Of a stretch of 41,988 bases of DNA, positions 18,615 through 26,855 are shown in pieces. The stretch covers positions 1 through 41,988 of the forward strand of contig ONSV01000002.1 in NCBI GenBank assembly GCA_900320585.1. The letters run 5' to 3'. Source of the DNA: an uncultured Prevotellaceae bacterium (lineage in GTDB: Bacteria; Bacteroidota; Bacteroidia; Bacteroidales; Bacteroidaceae). A program made the position numbers and the translations under genes. Positions within the stretch are counted from its first letter, which is position 1. The number at the start of each line of letters is the position of its first letter. Below the pieces are notes generated by a model. That model searched no databases. It saw nothing but the letters and a program-made list of their open reading frames with translations, and was not told the origin of the DNA.

Positions 18615-19736
18615 ATGAAAACGAGCGAATTACGAGTCATCATCAGCGGAGGAGGCACAGGGGGACACATCTTCCCGGCCATCTCCATTGCCAATGCCAT
18701 CAAGGCCTTGCGCCCCGATGCCCAGATACTTTTCGTGGGTGCCGAGGGACGCATGGAGATGCAGCGCGTGCCCGCCGCAGGTTATGAGATCAAGGGGTTG
18801 CCCATCTGCGGTTTCGACCGCAAGAACCTGTTGCGCAACTTCTCGGTGCTGCTGAAGATATGGAAGAGCCAGCGCCTGGCCAAGAAAATCATACGCGAGT
18901 TCCGTCCGATGGCGGCCGTGGGAGTTGGCGGATACGCCAGCGGTCCCACGCTCAACAAATGTGCCGACATGGGCATTCCCTGCCTCATCCAGGAGCAGAA
19001 CTCATACGCCGGTGTCACCAACAAGCTGCTGGCGAAGAAAGCCCGCAAGATTTGCGTGGCCTACGAGGGCATGGAGCGCTTCTTCCCTGCCGACAAGCTG
19101 ATGCTTACGGGCAATCCCGTCAGGCAGTCGCTGCTCGACACCAAGCTTAGCCGCGACGAGGCAGCCCGCCAACTGGGCCTCGACCCCGCCAAGAAGACCA
19201 TCCTCATCGTTGGAGGCAGCCTGGGTGCCCGCACCATGAACGAGAGCGTGCTCCGCCATCTCGACCAACTGGAGCAGTCGGGCGTGCAGGTGATGTGGCA
19301 AACCGGCAAATACTACTTCGACGACATCCAGAAGCAGTTGGCCAGCCGGCCGGCCATCAGCACCCTGAAGGCGACCGACTTCATCAGCGACATGGGCGTG
19401 GCCTACCGCGCCGCCGACCTTGTGGTGAGCCGTGCCGGAGCCAGCAGCATCTCGGAGTTCTGCCTCATCGGCAAGCCCGTGATTCTCGTTCCCTCGCCCA
19501 ACGTGGCCGAAGACCACCAGACGAAGAACGCCATGGCCCTGGTGAAGAAAGACGCGGCCCTCATGGTGACCGACGCCGAGGCCCCCGAGCGGCTCATCGA
19601 CCTGGCACTGACCACCGTTGCCGACGCCGGAAGGCTGGCTACGCTCGGTGCCAACGTGAAGAAGATGGCCCTGCCCGACTCGGCCAAAATTATCGCCCAG
19701 GAAGTGATAGAAATGGCCACTTCGAACAATCAATAG
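18615..19736 (+). CDS. murG: UDP-GlcNAc:undecaprenyl-PP-MurNAc-pentapeptide GlcNAc transferase
   Basis: The 373-residue GT28 glycosyltransferase makes lipid II from lipid I on the cytoplasmic face of the membrane. The first glycine loop is ISGGGTGGHIFPA (about 10-22), the second is VGGYASGPT, the third is IVGGSLGART, and the UDP-GlcNAc-binding region has SRAGASSISEFCLIGKP. The ATG at 18615 places the first strand directly after the start; a TTG at 18573 upstream would translate the leader hairpin. It ends 9 bp before murC. Confidence 0.96.
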   Translation: MKTSELRVIISGGGTGGHIFPAISIANAIKALRPDAQILFVGAEGRMEMQRVPAAGYEIKGLPICGFDRKNLLRNFSVLLKIWKSQRLAKKIIREFRPMAAVGVGGYASGPTLNKCADMGIPCLIQEQNSYAGVTNKLLAKKARKICVAYEGMERFFPADKLMLTGNPVRQSLLDTKLSRDEAARQLGLDPAKKTILIVGGSLGARTMNESVLRHLDQLEQSGVQVMWQTGKYYFDDIQKQLASRPAISTLKATDFISDMGVAYRAADLVVSRAGASSISEFCLIGKPVILVPSPNVAEDHQTKNAMALVKKDAALMVTDAEAPERLIDLALTTVADAGRLATLGANVKKMALPDSAKIIAQEVIEMATSNNQ

Positions 19737-19745
19737 TGTAAAGGG

Positions 19746-21119
19746 ATGGAAGCAACAGACATCAAATCGGTATATTTCATCGGGGCAGGCGGCATCGGCA
19801 TGAGTGCCATTGCCCGCTATTTCCTGCACAAGGGAATCTTCGTCGCAGGATACGACAAGACCCCTTCGGCCCTCACCTCGAAACTGGAGGAGGAGGGCAT
19901 GGCCATCCATTTCGCCGATGACCCAAGTCTCATACCCGACGAATGCCGCGACGCCAAGTCGACCCTGGTGGTCTACACCCCCGCCATACCCGCCGACCAC
20001 CGCGAGATGGCCTACTTCCGCCAGGGAGGCTTCGAGATACAGAAGCGTGCGCAGGTGCTCGGCACCCTCACACGCACACACAAGGGACTCTGCGTGGCCG
20101 GCACACACGGCAAGACCACCACATCGTCGATGTGCGCGCATATCATGCACGAGAGCAGCAGCGACTGCAACGCCTTCCTTGGTGGCATCACCAAGAACTA
20201 TGGCACCAACTATATCCTGTCGGACAGCGACTACGTGGTAATAGAGGCCGACGAGTACGACCGCTCCTTCCACTGGCTCAGGCCATGGATCACCGTCATC
20301 ACCGCCACCGACCCCGACCACCTCGACATCTACGGAACAAAAGAGGCCTACCTCGAGAGTTTCCGCCACTATACCACGCTCATCCAGCCCGGCGGAGCAC
20401 TCATCATCCACCGCGGACTGGAGATGCAGCCACAAGTGGGCGAGGGCGTGAGGACATTCGACTACAGCCGCGACGAGGGTGACTTCCATGCCGAGAACAT
20501 CGTCATCGACAACGGAGAAATCACCTTCGACTTCGTCTCTCCCACCGGGAGAGTCGACAACGTGAGCCTTGGACAGCCCGTGCCCATCAACATCGAGAAC
20601 GCCGTGGCCGCCATGGCCATGGCCCAGCTCAGCGGGTGCACCGACAGCGAGCTGCGCGACGGGATGGCCACCTACAGTGGTGTGGACCGCCGTTTCGACT
20701 TCAAGGTGAAAGACGACCGCCACGTGGTGCTGAGCGACTATGCCCACCACCCCATGGAGATCTACCAGAGTGCGAAGAGCATACGTGAACTCTACCAGAA
20801 CCGCAAGGTGACGGCCATGTTCCAGCCCCACCTCTACACCCGCACCCGCGACTTCTACAAAGATTTCGCCAATAGCCTGAGCTTGCTCGACGAGGTGGTG
20901 CTCTGCGATATCTACCCTGCCCGCGAGGAACCCATTCCCGGGGTGACGTCGCAGCTCATCTACGACAACCTGCGCCCTGGCATCGAGCGGGCCATGATCC
21001 GCAAGGACGACGTGCTCGACTATGTGCGCAGCCGCGACTTCGACGTGCTGCTCGTGCTCGGGGCCGGCGACCTCGACAACTACGTCGACCAGATGGCCGC
21101 CATCATCAAAGAGAAATAA
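19746..21119 (+). CDS. murC: UDP-N-acetylmuramate--L-alanine ligase
   Basis: The 457-residue Mur ligase adds L-alanine to UDP-MurNAc, the first step of stem peptide assembly. The N-terminal nucleotide motif is FIGAGGIGMSAIAR (11-24), the ATP loop is GTHGKTTTSS near 119, and the third domain has DYAHHPMEI and FQPHLYTRTRDF. Length and motifs are complete. It starts 9 bp after murG and ends 9 bp before ftsQ. Confidence 0.96.
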   Translation: MEATDIKSVYFIGAGGIGMSAIARYFLHKGIFVAGYDKTPSALTSKLEEEGMAIHFADDPSLIPDECRDAKSTLVVYTPAIPADHREMAYFRQGGFEIQKRAQVLGTLTRTHKGLCVAGTHGKTTTSSMCAHIMHESSSDCNAFLGGITKNYGTNYILSDSDYVVIEADEYDRSFHWLRPWITVITATDPDHLDIYGTKEAYLESFRHYTTLIQPGGALIIHRGLEMQPQVGEGVRTFDYSRDEGDFHAENIVIDNGEITFDFVSPTGRVDNVSLGQPVPINIENAVAAMAMAQLSGCTDSELRDGMATYSGVDRRFDFKVKDDRHVVLSDYAHHPMEIYQSAKSIRELYQNRKVTAMFQPHLYTRTRDFYKDFANSLSLLDEVVLCDIYPAREEPIPGVTSQLIYDNLRPGIERAMIRKDDVLDYVRSRDFDVLLVLGAGDLDNYVDQMAAIIKEK

Positions 21120-21128
21120 ACGACACCC

Positions 21129-21989
21129 ATGTACATCAACTGGAAGAAGACCATCATCGTGACGCTCGACCTGGTGCTTGTAGCCTACATCGCACTGGCC
21201 GTGACCTCCTTCAACAAGCCCGACCGCTCCAGTCAGGTCTGCAAGAAGGTGAGCATCCGCGTGGCCGACACCGACTCCAGTGGATTCCTCAGCGCAGGAG
21301 AGATCAAGCGTATCCTCGTGAGCAAGAACCTCTATCCCGACGGCAAGAGCATGGAGCAGACCGACCTGCGGAAGATGGAGAGCACCCTCAAGGAGCACAT
21401 GCTCATCAAGGATGCCGAATGCTACAAGACCCAAGACGGGCTCGTGGGCATCACCGTGAGCCAGAAACTGCCCATGCTCAGGATAAAATCCGACAACGGC
21501 GAAGACTACTACATCGACGACGAGGGCAACATCATGAGCAACGGCTCCTATGCCTCCGACCTGCTCGTGGCCACCGGCAACATCAGCAACTGGTATGCGC
21601 AGAACTACATCCAGGTGGTGGCACGCTGGATCTCACAGCATGAGCTGTGGCGCAACCAGGTGGTGCAGCTCAACGTGCTGCCCGACAAGAGCCTCGAGAT
21701 CGTGCCCCGCATCGGAGGGCACATCGTGTGCCTGGGGAAGTTGCCCGAGCGCTCCGACAAAGTGAGGCGCGAGCGCGACATCAACCAGTTCCTCGACACC
21801 AAGCTCACACGTCTCGACAAGTTCTACCGCTATGGTCTCAACGAGATTGGGTGGAACAAGTACAGTTACATCGACATCGAGTTCGACAACCAGATCATCT
21901 GCAAGAAAAACAAGAACGGCAAGGACGACGACATCCGGGACGAGTCTCCTGACAACGGCGACGCCAAGCCCCAGACAGCAACCCATTAA
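21129..21989 (+). CDS. ftsQ: FtsQ/DivIB-type division protein
   Basis: The 286-residue bitopic protein has a short cytoplasmic N-terminus, one membrane segment (about 9-27, VTLDLVLVAYIALAVTSF) and a periplasmic part. That part has a POTRA-like domain (SIRVADTDSSGFLSAGEIKRIL) and a beta domain with VPRIGGHIVCLGKL. It links early division proteins with FtsL/FtsB and the wall synthases. The C-terminal tail is Lys/Asp-rich (KKNKNGKDDDIRDESPDNGD). Conservation is low in this family, and the position between murC and ftsA supports the call. Confidence 0.9.
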   Translation: MYINWKKTIIVTLDLVLVAYIALAVTSFNKPDRSSQVCKKVSIRVADTDSSGFLSAGEIKRILVSKNLYPDGKSMEQTDLRKMESTLKEHMLIKDAECYKTQDGLVGITVSQKLPMLRIKSDNGEDYYIDDEGNIMSNGSYASDLLVATGNISNWYAQNYIQVVARWISQHELWRNQVVQLNVLPDKSLEIVPRIGGHIVCLGKLPERSDKVRRERDINQFLDTKLTRLDKFYRYGLNEIGWNKYSYIDIEFDNQIICKKNKNGKDDDIRDESPDNGDAKPQTATH

Positions 21990-22022
21990 CGATAAATCAA
22001 GAAATCCAAAAATATATTATAT

Positions 22023-23480
22023 ATGGCAGCAAAGGAATTCATAGTAGCGATTGAATTGGGCTCTTCGAAAATCACCGGCATCGCCGGCAAGAAGAGCATG
22101 GACGGCAGCATCCAGGTGCTCGCCGTCGTGAAAGAAGACGCCACTTCCTGCATCCGCAAGGGCGTGGTCTACAACATCGACAAGACGAGCGTCTGTCTGA
22201 CCAACATCATCAAGAAACTCAAGACCCTTCTGAAATCTGAGATCTCGAGGGTATACGTGGGCATGGGCGGCCAGTCAATCCGCAGCGTCAGGAACACCAT
22301 CGTGAAGACGTTGCCCGAAGACTCCGTGGTGACGCAAGACATCATCAACGAGCTGATGGACAACAACCGCAGCATGTCGTATCCCGACCAGGAGATACTC
22401 GACGCCGCCACACAAGAATACAAGGTGGGCACACAATACCAGATCGACCCCGTTGGCATCACCTGCAGCAAGCTGGAGGGCAACTTCCTCAACATCCTGT
22501 GCCGCAAGGCATTCTTCCGCAACCTGAACAAGTGCTTCGAGAACGCCAACATCACCATCGCCGAGCTCTACCTCGCTCCCATCGCATTGGCACACAGCGT
22601 GCTCACCGAGGTGGAGAAGCGCACGGGCAGCCTGCTCGTCGACCTGGGTGCCGACACCACCACCGTGGCCCTCTACCACAAGAACATCCTCCGCCACCTG
22701 GCCGTTATCCCCCTGGGCAGCAACAACGTGACCAAGGACATCGCCAACGTGCTGCAGATTGAGGAGAAGGATGCCGAGGCCATGAAACTGGAATACGCAC
22801 AGGCCCTCACCGACCCCAACGACATCGAGGAAGACAAGAAATACCGCATCGACGACGAGCGCACTGTCACCCAGCAAGAGTTTGTTGACATCGTGGAGGC
22901 ACGCGTCACCGAGATTATCCAGAACGTGTGGTACCAGGTGCCCAGCGACTACAAGAACAAGCTCATGGGCGGCATCATCCTCACTGGTGGCGGTTCGAAC
23001 ATGAAGAAAATCAAGGAGGCCTTCTCCGACATCACCAAGATTGGCAAGGTGCGCGTGGCTGGTTCGGTGAACCATAACGTGACCTCCACCGACAAGGACG
23101 TAAACGCCCGCAACGGCATGATGAACACCGTGATCGGACTACTCGCCAAGGGCGACCTGAACTGCGCTGGCCAGACCATCACGAAGACCGACCTCTTCGG
23201 CGACCAGTCTGCCGCCACCACCCCTGCTCCCGAAATCAACAAGCCCGCATTCCGCAAGCCTGGTGAGACAGAGCCCGGCGTGGTGATGACCGCCAAGGAG
23301 AAGGAAGCCCTCGAGGAAGACCGCCGTCGCAAGCAGGCCGAGGCACAGCGTGCCGCCGAGCAAAATGCGAAGGACGACGTGGAGCCACGTGGCAAGGGAT
23401 TCTTAGGCAGACTCAGGGATACGGTGAAAGACTTCACCACCAAGCTCATCTCTGAAGAGCCTGACGATGACAACAAATAA
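22023..23480 (+). CDS. ftsA: FtsA, actin-like membrane tether of FtsZ
   Basis: The 485-residue actin-fold ATPase begins FIVAIELGSSKITGIAGKK and has the SHS2 (1C) domain near 80-160, the phosphate-2 motif LLVDLGADTTTVA, and GGIILTGGGSNMKKI. The C-terminus after a variable Ala/Glu/Arg-rich linker (about 410-455) ends in GKGFLGRLRDTVKDFTTKLI, an amphipathic helix fitting the membrane-targeting sequence, followed by an acidic tail. It anchors FtsZ filaments to the membrane. It lies 33 bp after ftsQ and 43 bp before ftsZ. Confidence 0.95.
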   Translation: MAAKEFIVAIELGSSKITGIAGKKSMDGSIQVLAVVKEDATSCIRKGVVYNIDKTSVCLTNIIKKLKTLLKSEISRVYVGMGGQSIRSVRNTIVKTLPEDSVVTQDIINELMDNNRSMSYPDQEILDAATQEYKVGTQYQIDPVGITCSKLEGNFLNILCRKAFFRNLNKCFENANITIAELYLAPIALAHSVLTEVEKRTGSLLVDLGADTTTVALYHKNILRHLAVIPLGSNNVTKDIANVLQIEEKDAEAMKLEYAQALTDPNDIEEDKKYRIDDERTVTQQEFVDIVEARVTEIIQNVWYQVPSDYKNKLMGGIILTGGGSNMKKIKEAFSDITKIGKVRVAGSVNHNVTSTDKDVNARNGMMNTVIGLLAKGDLNCAGQTITKTDLFGDQSAATTPAPEINKPAFRKPGETEPGVVMTAKEKEALEEDRRRKQAEAQRAAEQNAKDDVEPRGKGFLGRLRDTVKDFTTKLISEEPDDDNK

Positions 23481-23523
23481 AACTGCAAACTAAAAGTCAC
23501 ACACATACAAAATAACAACGTAT

Positions 23524-24843
23524 ATGCCAGTCAAAGATAAACCAGAGGCACTCGATTTTCCCGACCTCCCAAAAGAGAACAGTATCATCAAAGTCATCGG
23601 CGTGGGCGGTGGCGGTGGCAACGCCGTTAACCACATGTACCGTGAGGGTATCCACGACGTCACCTTCGTGCTCTGCAACACCGACCGTCAGGCACTCAAC
23701 GATTCACCCGTACCCGTGCACCTGCAATTAGGCACCGAGGGTCTGGGAGCCGGCAACAAGCCCGAGCGCGCCCGCAAGGCAGCCGAGGAGAGCGAGGACG
23801 CACTGCGCCGCATGCTTGACGACGGCACCAAGATGGCCTTCATCACCGCTGGTATGGGTGGCGGAACCGGTACCGGAGCCGCTCCCGTCATCGCACGCAT
23901 CTCCAAGGAGATGGGCATCCTCACCGTGGGTATCGTCACCATCCCCTTCCGTTTCGAGGGCAAGCGCAAGATCGACCAGGCCCTTGATGGTGTGGAGGAG
24001 ATGGCCAAGCACGTCGACGCCCTCCTTGTGATCAATAACGAGCGCCTGCGCGAGATCTATCCCGAACTGGGAGTGCTCAATGCCTTCGCCAAGGCCGACG
24101 ACACGCTGAGCGTGGCCGCCCGCAGCATCTCCGAGATCATTACCGTGCACGGACTCATCAACCTCGACTTCAACGACGTGAAGACCGTGCTCAAGGACGG
24201 TGGCGTGGCCATCATGAGCACTGGCTTCGGCGAGGGCGAGGGCCGCGTGAAGAAAGCCATCGACGATGCGCTCAACTCACCGCTGCTCAACAACAACGAT
24301 GTGTTCAACTCAAAGAAGATCCTGCTCAGCATCACCTTCTCGAACGAGAAGGGCTCCACCGGACTGATGATGGAGGAGATGACCGACGTCAACGACTTCA
24401 TGGCACAGTTTGGCGACAACTTCGAGATCAAATGGGGTCTTGCCGTCGACCCGGAACTGGGCAAGAAGGTGAAGGTCACCATCCTCGCCACCGGCTTCGG
24501 CATCGAGAACGTCGACATGATGAGCGAGCACCTTATCAACACCACCACTGCCGAGCAGATGCGCAGGCAGGCACAGGAGGCCGAGGAGCAACAGCAGAAA
24601 GACGAGCGCCGCGACCGCTACTATGGCCATGACGGCAAACCGTCGAAGCGCCCGAAGAACATCTTCATCTTCAACCAGGAAGACCTCGACAACGAAGACG
24701 TAATCCTGTCGATCGAGAGTACACCCACCTACCGCCGCACACGCCAGAACCTCGACGATATCCGCACACAGGCCGATGGCGATACCAGCGAGTCGACCGG
24801 CAAGGACAATGGCATTGAGGGCACGAGCAAAATCGTTTTCTAA
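23524..24843 (+). CDS. ftsZ: FtsZ, tubulin-like division GTPase
   Basis: The 439-residue protein has the GTP-binding VIGVGGGGGNAVNHM (24-38), the tubulin signature GGGTGTG at 112-118, and the T7 loop NLDFNDVKTVL. After the core (to about 330) comes a charged Gln/Glu/Arg linker, then a conserved-peptide-like segment STPTYRRTRQ near residue 400 and about 30 more residues. FtsZ polymers form the division ring and FtsA binds the C-terminal peptide. Here that motif is not at the extreme end. It is the last division gene of the cluster; a yqeY-like gene follows after 12 bp. Confidence 0.97.
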   Translation: MPVKDKPEALDFPDLPKENSIIKVIGVGGGGGNAVNHMYREGIHDVTFVLCNTDRQALNDSPVPVHLQLGTEGLGAGNKPERARKAAEESEDALRRMLDDGTKMAFITAGMGGGTGTGAAPVIARISKEMGILTVGIVTIPFRFEGKRKIDQALDGVEEMAKHVDALLVINNERLREIYPELGVLNAFAKADDTLSVAARSISEIITVHGLINLDFNDVKTVLKDGGVAIMSTGFGEGEGRVKKAIDDALNSPLLNNNDVFNSKKILLSITFSNEKGSTGLMMEEMTDVNDFMAQFGDNFEIKWGLAVDPELGKKVKVTILATGFGIENVDMMSEHLINTTTAEQMRRQAQEAEEQQQKDERRDRYYGHDGKPSKRPKNIFIFNQEDLDNEDVILSIESTPTYRRTRQNLDDIRTQADGDTSESTGKDNGIEGTSKIVF

Positions 24844-24855
24844 ACCATTGACACC

Positions 24856-25305
24856 ATGACACTTTTCGATCAGATCAGTGAGGACATCAAGGCTGCGATG
24901 AAAGCCCGCGACAGGGTGCGCCTCGACACGCTCCGCAATATCAAGAAAGTGTTTCTCGAGGCCAAGACGGCTCCGGGAGCCAACGACACCCTTGACGATG
25001 CCGACGCGCTGAAAATCATCCAGAAACTGGCCAAGCAAGGACGAGAGTCGGCTGCCACCTTCGCCCAGCAAAACCGCCAGGACCTGGCCGACAGCGAGTT
25101 GGCACAAGTAGCCGTCATCGAGAGCTACCTGCCCCAGCAACTCGGCGAGGCCGAGATAGAGGCCCAGGTGCGCGAGATCATCGCCGCCACCGGAGCCTCG
25201 AGCATGAAGGACATGGGCAAGGTGATGGGCATGGCCAGCAAGCAAATGGCCGGCAAGGCCGACGGGCGTGCCATCTCGGCCGTTGTACGCCGCCTGCTCT
25301 CCTAA
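24856..25305 (+). CDS. GatB/YqeY domain protein
   Basis: The 149-residue protein has the YqeY fold related to the C-terminal tRNA-contact domain of GatB. It begins LFDQISEDIKAAMKARDRVRLDTLR and has IESYLPQQLGEAEIEAQV and DMGKVMGMASKQMAGKADGR. Its cellular role is not settled; a tRNA-linked function is proposed from the relation to the GatCAB amidotransferase. It lies 12 bp after ftsZ. Its stop codon overlaps the stop of the opposing recO gene. Confidence 0.92.
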   Translation: MTLFDQISEDIKAAMKARDRVRLDTLRNIKKVFLEAKTAPGANDTLDDADALKIIQKLAKQGRESAATFAQQNRQDLADSELAQVAVIESYLPQQLGEAEIEAQVREIIAATGASSMKDMGKVMGMASKQMAGKADGRAISAVVRRLLS

Positions 25306-26030
25306 TCAAACAACTGACGTAACACCTCCAGCGACTTCATCTCGGGAAATCCCGGCACATGAAGCCTGTAGAACTCCAAGATCACCTCTGTGCAACGGTT
25401 GCGCTCCGCGCGCGACATTGTACAGAGGTGCATCGTTTTGTAGTTGAGCCTCATCAGCAGACCTATCTTTCCCGCCTCGGCAGGCATCAGGAAGTGGGCA
25501 TGGGGTGGCGGTGTAGACGAGAAGCACCCGTTGATCAGGTCGAAATAAGCATGCGGCTCCACCTCATCGGTGTTGGGGAAGAATCCGATGAAGCGCGTAA
25601 GCCGTATCATGAAGACAAGATGGAAGTTGGAAAAGCCCTGCCCCACCTCGTCGAGCCACAGGATGCTCGACTCCACAAACCGGTATAGCAGCACGTTGTC
25701 GTGCTCGTCGCGTGTGGCATGGGAGAGAAACTCGGCCAGGAACATCCCGATCGACAACTTGTAGGGGTCGAGATGAAGCGATGAAAGGGGCGCTGCCATG
25801 CGGATATCGCGCAAGCGCTGGAGTGAGGCTTTCAGCCGCATGTCGAAGTCCACCTCCACCACATTGAGCGGCTGGAACAACTGCTTGCGCATCTTACCAT
25901 GCGCCGACTTGCTCACCTTCACCATGAAAGCCACACGGCCCTGTTGCTCGGTAAGCATGTCGACCACGAGCGAAGCGTCGCCATACCTCACCGCACGCAG
26001 CACCACAGCCTTTGTTCTTGTCATCATCAT
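25302..26030 (-). CDS. recO: DNA repair protein RecO
   Basis: The product of about 242 residues (starts at 26030, 26027 or 26024; three ATGs in a row) matches RecO. The N-terminal OB-fold begins TRTKAVVLRAVRYGDASLVVDMLTEQQGRVAFMVKVSK, split by family-typical turns, and a helical C-terminal domain follows (HARDEHDNVLLYRF-like region, then FMIRLTRFIGFFPN). RecO works with RecR to load RecA at gaps coated by SSB. The zinc-binding cysteines seen in many RecO proteins are not obvious here, as in other Bacteroidetes. An upstream extension would run into A/T-rich intergenic sequence. It is convergent with the yqeY-like gene, stops overlapping by 3 bp. Confidence 0.9.
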   Translation of the reverse strand: MMMTRTKAVVLRAVRYGDASLVVDMLTEQQGRVAFMVKVSKSAHGKMRKQLFQPLNVVEVDFDMRLKASLQRLRDIRMAAPLSSLHLDPYKLSIGMFLAEFLSHATRDEHDNVLLYRFVESSILWLDEVGQGFSNFHLVFMIRLTRFIGFFPNTDEVEPHAYFDLINGCFSSTPPPHAHFLMPAEAGKIGLLMRLNYKTMHLCTMSRAERNRCTEVILEFYRLHVPGFPEMKSLEVLRQLFD

Positions 26031-26125
26031 GGGGGTAAAATTACAAGAAAACCATGGAAAAACAAAGCACCATGCCCACAAATATCGCAAAATGAGGCAA
26101 AAAGGAAAAAAATTTTGCCTAAAAT

Positions 26126-26156
26126 TTTGTGGGATGACGAAAAAGCAGTACCTTTG
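26126..26156 (+). promoter_or_regulatory. Promoter of the tRNA-Glu/rpsT unit
   Basis: TTTG (26126-26129), exactly 19 bp, and TACCTTTG (26149-26156) give a full match to the Bacteroidetes promoter. The start would be near 26163, about 14 nt before the mature tRNA. Confidence 0.78.
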
Positions 26157-26176
26157 CATCCGCAAAACAAGTCTAT

Positions 26177-26248
26177 GGTCCATTCGTCTATCGGTTAGGA
26201 CGAGAGATTTTCATTCTCTAAAGAGCAGTTCGACTCTGCTATGGACTA
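26177..26248 (+). tRNA. tRNA-Glu (anticodon TTC)
   Basis: The 72-nt cloverleaf starts GGTCCAT and ends ATGGACTA: a 7-bp acceptor stem with a G-U closing pair and discriminator A. The anticodon stem AGAGA/TCTCT (26203-26207 and 26215-26219) closes the loop TTTTCAT, with anticodon TTC at 26210-26212. The T arm has GCAG, TTCGACT, CTGC. CCA is not encoded. It lies 37 nt upstream of rpsT, and no terminator separates them. Confidence 0.96.
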
Positions 26249-26285
26249 CTCTACAATAAAAAAAACGCGAAATATACACACAAAG

Positions 26286-26540
26286 ATGGCAAATCACAAA
26301 TCATCACTCAAAAGAATCCGCCAGGACAAGAAGAAGCAACTTCACAACAAGTATTACGCCAAGACCATGCGTAATGCCGTACGCAAGTTGCGTGCTATGA
26401 CCAACAAGGACGAGGCTGCGAAGCTTTACCCCAGCGTGCAGAAAATGCTGGATAAGTTGGCAAAGACCAACATCATCCACAAGAACAAGGCCGCTAACCT
26501 GAAGTCGAGCCTCTCGCGCCAGATCAACAAGATGGCGTAA
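26286..26540 (+). CDS. rpsT: 30S ribosomal protein S20
   Basis: The 84-residue basic helical protein begins [18 protein letters not shown], has [17 protein letters not shown], and ends [11 protein letters not shown], all typical for S20, which binds 16S rRNA early in 30S assembly. The ATG at 26286 is certain from the conserved MANHKS start; an ATG at 26241 lies inside the tRNA. It shares its promoter with tRNA-Glu and has its own strong terminator. Confidence 0.97.
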   Translation: MANHKSSLKRIRQDKKKQLHNKYYAKTMRNAVRKLRAMTNKDEAAKLYPSVQKMLDKLAKTNIIHKNKAANLKSSLSRQINKMA

Positions 26541-26562
26541 TCCTTGGCGACAAGAATACGAA

Positions 26563-26591
26563 GGGCTGCAATGAGATTGCAGCCCTTTTTT
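26563..26591 (+). terminator. Intrinsic terminator of rpsT
   Basis: GGGCTGCAAT (26563-26572) and ATTGCAGCCC (26576-26585) form a perfect 10-bp stem with a GAG loop, followed by six T. Confidence 0.92.
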
Positions 26592-26777
26592 CGTTTGTCA
26601 ACACCGAGGAACGGAAGGCTGACTGCGCCATCCGAAACACCCATGAAACAGGCCTGGAACCCTCATTTCCAGCCATGCTCCACCCCAAAAGACAACACGC
26701 TGTGAAAAGGTGCCGAAAGTGGCTTTATTTTTATGTTTTTTTGCCATTTTTCTTTCTTTTTTCTCCCCATTTTTTTG

Positions 26778-26785
26778 TAATTTTG
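26778..26785 (+). promoter_or_regulatory. -7 element of the gyrB promoter
   Basis: TAATTTTG fits TAnnTTTG, 70 bp upstream of the gyrB ATG, in a T-rich stretch. A TTTG at the right distance is missing, although the upstream region is strongly pyrimidine-rich. The remaining 26592-26777 segment shows no gene, only a short bulged inverted repeat with CTGGAA/TTCCAG arms around 26652-26680. Confidence 0.55.
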
Positions 26786-26814
26786 CACCTATATTCAACA
26801 ATAGGCATACAGCC

Positions 26815-26838
26815 AGCCGCCACTGTTTTATGGCGGCT
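26815..26838 (+). promoter_or_regulatory. Hairpin in the gyrB leader
   Basis: AGCCGCCA (26815-26822) and TGGCGGCT (26831-26838) form a perfect 8-bp GC-rich stem with an 8-nt loop, ending 17 nt before the gyrB ATG. It could shape ribosome access. Topology-sensitive control of gyrase genes is known elsewhere, but a link to this hairpin is only inference. Confidence 0.5.
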
Positions 26839-26855
26839 TATTCAGCAAGACAAAA

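Noticed and set aside
19002..21434. 810-codon open frame on the minus strand
   Set aside because: It lies antisense to murG, murC and ftsQ and has a Val/His/Gly/Glu-rich composition produced by the G/C-rich third positions of those genes; no known domain is seen.
26036..26043. TAATTTTA as a -7 element for recO on the minus strand
   Set aside because: The last base departs from TAnnTTTG and the element would lie only 5 bp before the start codon.
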